Source: Chamaecrista fasciculata (taxonomy: Eukaryota; Streptophyta; Magnoliopsida; Fabales; Fabaceae). Taken from it: a stretch of 64,000 bases of DNA. Each line of letters begins with the position of its first letter. Positions within the stretch are counted from its first letter, which is position 1. Shown one piece after another: positions 60,780 through 64,000 of this stretch. The translations under genes were made by a program, and so were the position numbers. Below the pieces are notes generated by a model, which saw nothing but the letters and a program-made list of their open reading frames with translations, was not told where the DNA came from and ran no database searches. The DNA is taken from NCBI GenBank assembly GCA_003254925.1, contig QANZ01016335.1, positions 27,477-91,476 of the forward strand. The letters run 5' to 3'.

Positions 60780-62231
60780 ATCGATCTCGATCTGATTCTC
60801 TGTACAGACAGATCACGAAATAAATAAATGTTGGTTTACATTGGTTTGAAGGTAATATTGGTTTATATGTATATACTTTATTTGTTTGATTATCCTTTGG
60901 AGTTCACGATCTGCTATAGGCATTGCCGTCGTTAATTAATTAGAATATAGTAATTAAGTTATGTATGTGTGCTGTTTCCTTAAAAGCAAAATGGTCCAAA
61001 ACAAGATTCACAATATAATTGGTCTCAAATGATTACTATGTTGTCGTTGGATCGGGAATGCCTTTTGTTGTCTAGTAATTGCTTGACTCCTTCAAAAAAA
61101 TTAAAGCAAGCCAACCCGGAACGTTGGTACATTCTTTTTTTAAAAAAATTATTTTGAAAAATACATACACTAAATGAGAAGTCATTTTCAAAGAGCTCAG
61201 CTAGTTTACACATTTTAATCTCTTTAATTTGTAAATAAAACATGATCGATCTTCTAAAAAAAAGGCAAAAGACATGTTAGTGCCCCTAACGTTTGGGATC
61301 AGTTTCAGTTATGCCCCCAATGTCTGTTTTGTGTCAGTTATGTCCCCAATGTTTCACATTGTTGTCAATTATACCATAACCTCTAACTCTGTTAATTAGA
61401 TTGACGGAAAAGGTTTATGTGTCAGTTGACTAGACTAATGATTGCCTATATGTGTCAATTTTTTTTTGCCAAAGTTCTATTTTGATATCTCAAGTTTGCT
61501 TAAAGTTCCGTTTTTAGTCCCTCAGATCAAAGTCCTATTTTATAATAGGATCAAAATGTAAGAAAAGAGAAACAATTAAACAACTTTAATAGATTTCACA
61601 TAGAAAATAAAAATAAAACAACCAAAACCATCATCATTTTCTTCGCATGGATCATCATCATCTTCTTCTTCATTCGTCATCATCTTCACCGTTACCACCA
61701 CCACCACCACCATTGTCAGCACTAGCATCACCACCACCACCGTCAAGCTTTTCCAGAACTTCAACTAATTAGTATATAAAATTCATACATTTATTTCACT
61801 CATTTTCAAAACTTTATACAAAAATTTTACATATAAATATTTCATAGGACACTCCCTCCATATATAGTCCATATATATATATATATATATATACTATGGA
61901 GCTAGAGAGAAACGGAGACATTAATTAGCTATGTTGTGTGTTAATTTTTTTTTCCCGGCTGCCCATCCGATATTTAGAGTAGTTTTACTTCGATTAATCC
62001 GAATTTAACCAGCATTGCGCACTTGACAATAATAAGAGAATCTCCCAACATATAAATAATTGTATTCATAAGATTTTAAACTCAAAAATTTAATTACTTA
62101 AGTGATACCAAATCACGTCTTGATTACTTACACCAACCCTTATGTGGTCATTTACCCAAAAGGAACAAGGAAAAAAAAACTATATATATATATATAGAAG
62201 GAATTAATTAGTAAAATGAAGGAGTAATTAA
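60780..62231. other. Intergenic DNA between copies B and C
   Basis: TATA-like sequence near 60851-60875 may serve copy B. From 61264 to about 61420 there is a repeat (cccctaacgtttggg, then tcagttatgcccccaatg, then tcagttatgtccccaatg) that also occurs inverted near 1733-1790. A (CAC/CAT)-rich low-complexity tract lies at 61625-61745, and a (TA)n run near 61868-61893. No gene is supported. Confidence 0.5.
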
Positions 62232-63726
62232 TTACAAAGTAATATACATAAGCATAGGCTCTGTTTTAGATTTCATCTTTCGCATTCTTATCTCCAAAAC
62301 AATGGCGACAGCAATTAAGATGGCAACAGTAATTCCATAACCAGCAAACCAACTTGATCCTTCGCCTCCCAAATGGAGTCCATAGAAAGTGTTAGAGAAT
62401 GCTAATATTACCATTAACCTTCCAACGTTGTGATGGTAATAATTCCAATATTTTCTTATGTTTGATTCTTTTTCTGGTCGCAATTTGAAAGCCAAAACCT
62501 GTGATCCAAACAAATCAATTCAAATTCAAACATCAAATGTGTGTGGCCAATTAAATTATGGTAAAAGCATTCTTTTTGTCTCTAAACTTTACATCAATTT
62601 TTTTTAATTTCGTTCTCAATATTTGTTGATTGTCAATTTTCTCTCTGAAGTTTTTTCCATTGAGTTAGAATTTGTATTTCTTTTTTCTACTAATTTGATC
62701 CAAAACGTATGAATATTGTAAATGTGCATAGTTAAACATGCACGTTTACAATATTATGGGATTTTTAAAGATATGGAATAACACTCTCAACAATGTTGTT
62801 AGATTCGGTCCATTCAATGAATCAAAAAGGCATTCGATTTATAGTATATGACCAGTTTAATCGGTTGAAACTAGAAGATATAATAAATATAATTAATGAT
62901 TATTTTTAATATAAATAATAGAATTATAATCATAGTAAATAGTTATAAATTGATAATTTATCATAAATAATTAATGTTACAATACAATAACTTATATCGA
63001 GGAACTAATTAAAATTGATAACAAAATAATTTTGTAGGGATTAAATAGAGAAAAAAAAAATCGGACTAAATTGAGAAAAAAATCTTTAGAGACTAAATTG
63101 AAAAAATATATTAGTATATGAAGGGTCAAATAAAATTTAATATTTTAATTGAATTAGACAGTTCTTTAACAGTTCACTAATCTAATCCGATTTAGTCCAA
63201 CTATCAAAACTGTTTTTAAAGTTAAACTAACTCGTTCTTCAATATAATCTGTCGTCAAATCGAGACGGTCCGGTCCAATAGTGACATCATTAACTCAGTA
63301 AAAGTTATACCTTTTGACTTTAAGTGTAAACATTTGATCCAAACCAAATGAATATATATTGTAAACATGCATGCATGTGGTTAAACAAATTAAACTTCTT
63401 TCTTGAAAGTAAAATATAATGAAGTGCAGGCATTTAATTAATTACCTGGAGGAAGCCGAAAAAGAGAACAAGAATCCCAAGATTTTTGTGAGCCTTAATA
63501 GCATTAGAAGAAGGGAGTTTCTTAGATAAGATGAGGCCACAAGAGATTCCAATGAATCCAGAAACAACACCAAGTGTTAATATGTAAGCATGTGCATAAA
63601 ACCAAATAGGGTCCCAATGTTTGTAGTGACGAGCAATTAGAGCTCCTATTATTAAAAAAACACTCCATCCTATTATATTCAGACTTCCATGGGCTCTTCT
63701 CAGGTGTACTAGTCCCTTCACTTTAC
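62232..63726 (-). CDS. Cytochrome b561 and DOMON domain protein, copy C (5' part outside window)
   Basis: Only the last two exons are in the window: 63446-63726 and 62232-62498, joined in phase 0. The upstream exon border is phase 1, as in copies A and B. They encode the b561 core: heme-ligand His are seen in RAHGSLN, FYAHAYIL, AHKNLGI and YYHHNVGR, with several hydrophobic helices and a lysine-rich cytosolic tail. The exon for helices 2-4 carries LPSSNAIKAHK, similar in length to copy B. The signal peptide and DOMON exons should lie to the right of base 64000. As in its neighbours, transmembrane electron transfer is the expected role. Confidence 0.9.
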
Positions 63727-63749
63727 CTGTTTTTCCATCATACATATAT

Positions 63750-64000
63750 ATACATATAGTCAACAATATTAGTCACCGCAAAGAAAATGAATTTTCAGCG
63801 ATGACTTTTAGTGAATAGATCTGTCATTTCTTGAAATCTCTCTCTTAATTTAAAATCGTGGTATAACGTATATCCCCCAATAGCAGAAATTTTTATCACT
63901 GAAAAAGCATTTTTAGTGATGACTTTCGTTAAATATTACTGAAAGTATCATTATAAAGTCACCATTAATTAAAAAGTTATAAGTGGTGACATATATCTTG
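63750..64000. repeat. Repeat-like intron sequence of copy C
   Basis: The phrase gcgatgacttttagtgaa recurs as agtgatgactttcgttaa, with scattered gtgac/gtcacc. This spacing resembles CACTA subterminal DNA, but no terminus is inside the window. Confidence 0.35.

Noticed and set aside
61576-61764. Val/Asp/Glu-rich 62-codon minus-strand frame
   Set aside because: It is a translation of a CAC/CAT/CTT trinucleotide-rich low-complexity tract.

Overview
This is nuclear DNA of a flowering plant, most likely a eudicot. The genes have many GT-AG introns, intergenic DNA is very AT-rich, and plant-type mobile elements are common (Copia LTR elements, a tRNA-derived SINE, MITEs, a Helitron end, a CACTA end). 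The proteins resemble well-known plant families. The species cannot be named from the sequence. Two short N stretches, single Ns and a long G run show that this is a draft assembly.

Layout, left to right. At 2.07-4.56 kb (minus) is a complete three-exon gene for plastid glutamate-1-semialdehyde 2,1-aminomutase. At 7.69-32.2 kb (minus) is a complete exportin-7 gene; I placed 28 coding exons whose lengths sum to 3177 bases (1058 residues plus stop, in frame throughout). Its largest intron holds a young, broken Copia element in the opposite orientation. Its other introns hold a SINE, microsatellites and an old Copia scrap. At 36.75-41.03 kb (minus) is a complete eight-exon gene for cytosolic glyoxylate/succinic semialdehyde reductase (293 residues). 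A 1.16-kb element with two 335-bp terminal inverted repeats, identical as read, lies 335 bp upstream of its start codon.

The stretch 42.5-49.1 kb is mostly mobile DNA: a palindromic MITE, a G-run/N gap, a LINE-like frame, a nest of LTR remnants and a solo-LTR-like stretch with internal tandem repeats. It also holds one candidate secreted-peptide exon. From 49.1 kb to the right edge is a tandem array of three minus-strand genes for DOMON plus cytochrome b561 membrane proteins. The first two are complete (376 and 380 residues) and the third is cut by the window edge. Intron positions and phases are the same in all comparable exons, but the introns have filled with different MITEs.

The host genes do not form one pathway. 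Tetrapyrrole synthesis, nuclear transport, aldehyde detoxification and a transmembrane redox family are simply neighbours. The most unusual observations are four minute insertions ending in GGCC plus an A-run, each between a target-site duplication; the near-perfect 1.16-kb inverted-repeat element upstream of the reductase gene; related 9-bp-duplication MITEs scattered through gene introns; and a four-unit foldback in which a sister unit serves as the empty site for one micro-insertion. I found no operon, CRISPR array or evidence for a new multi-gene system.
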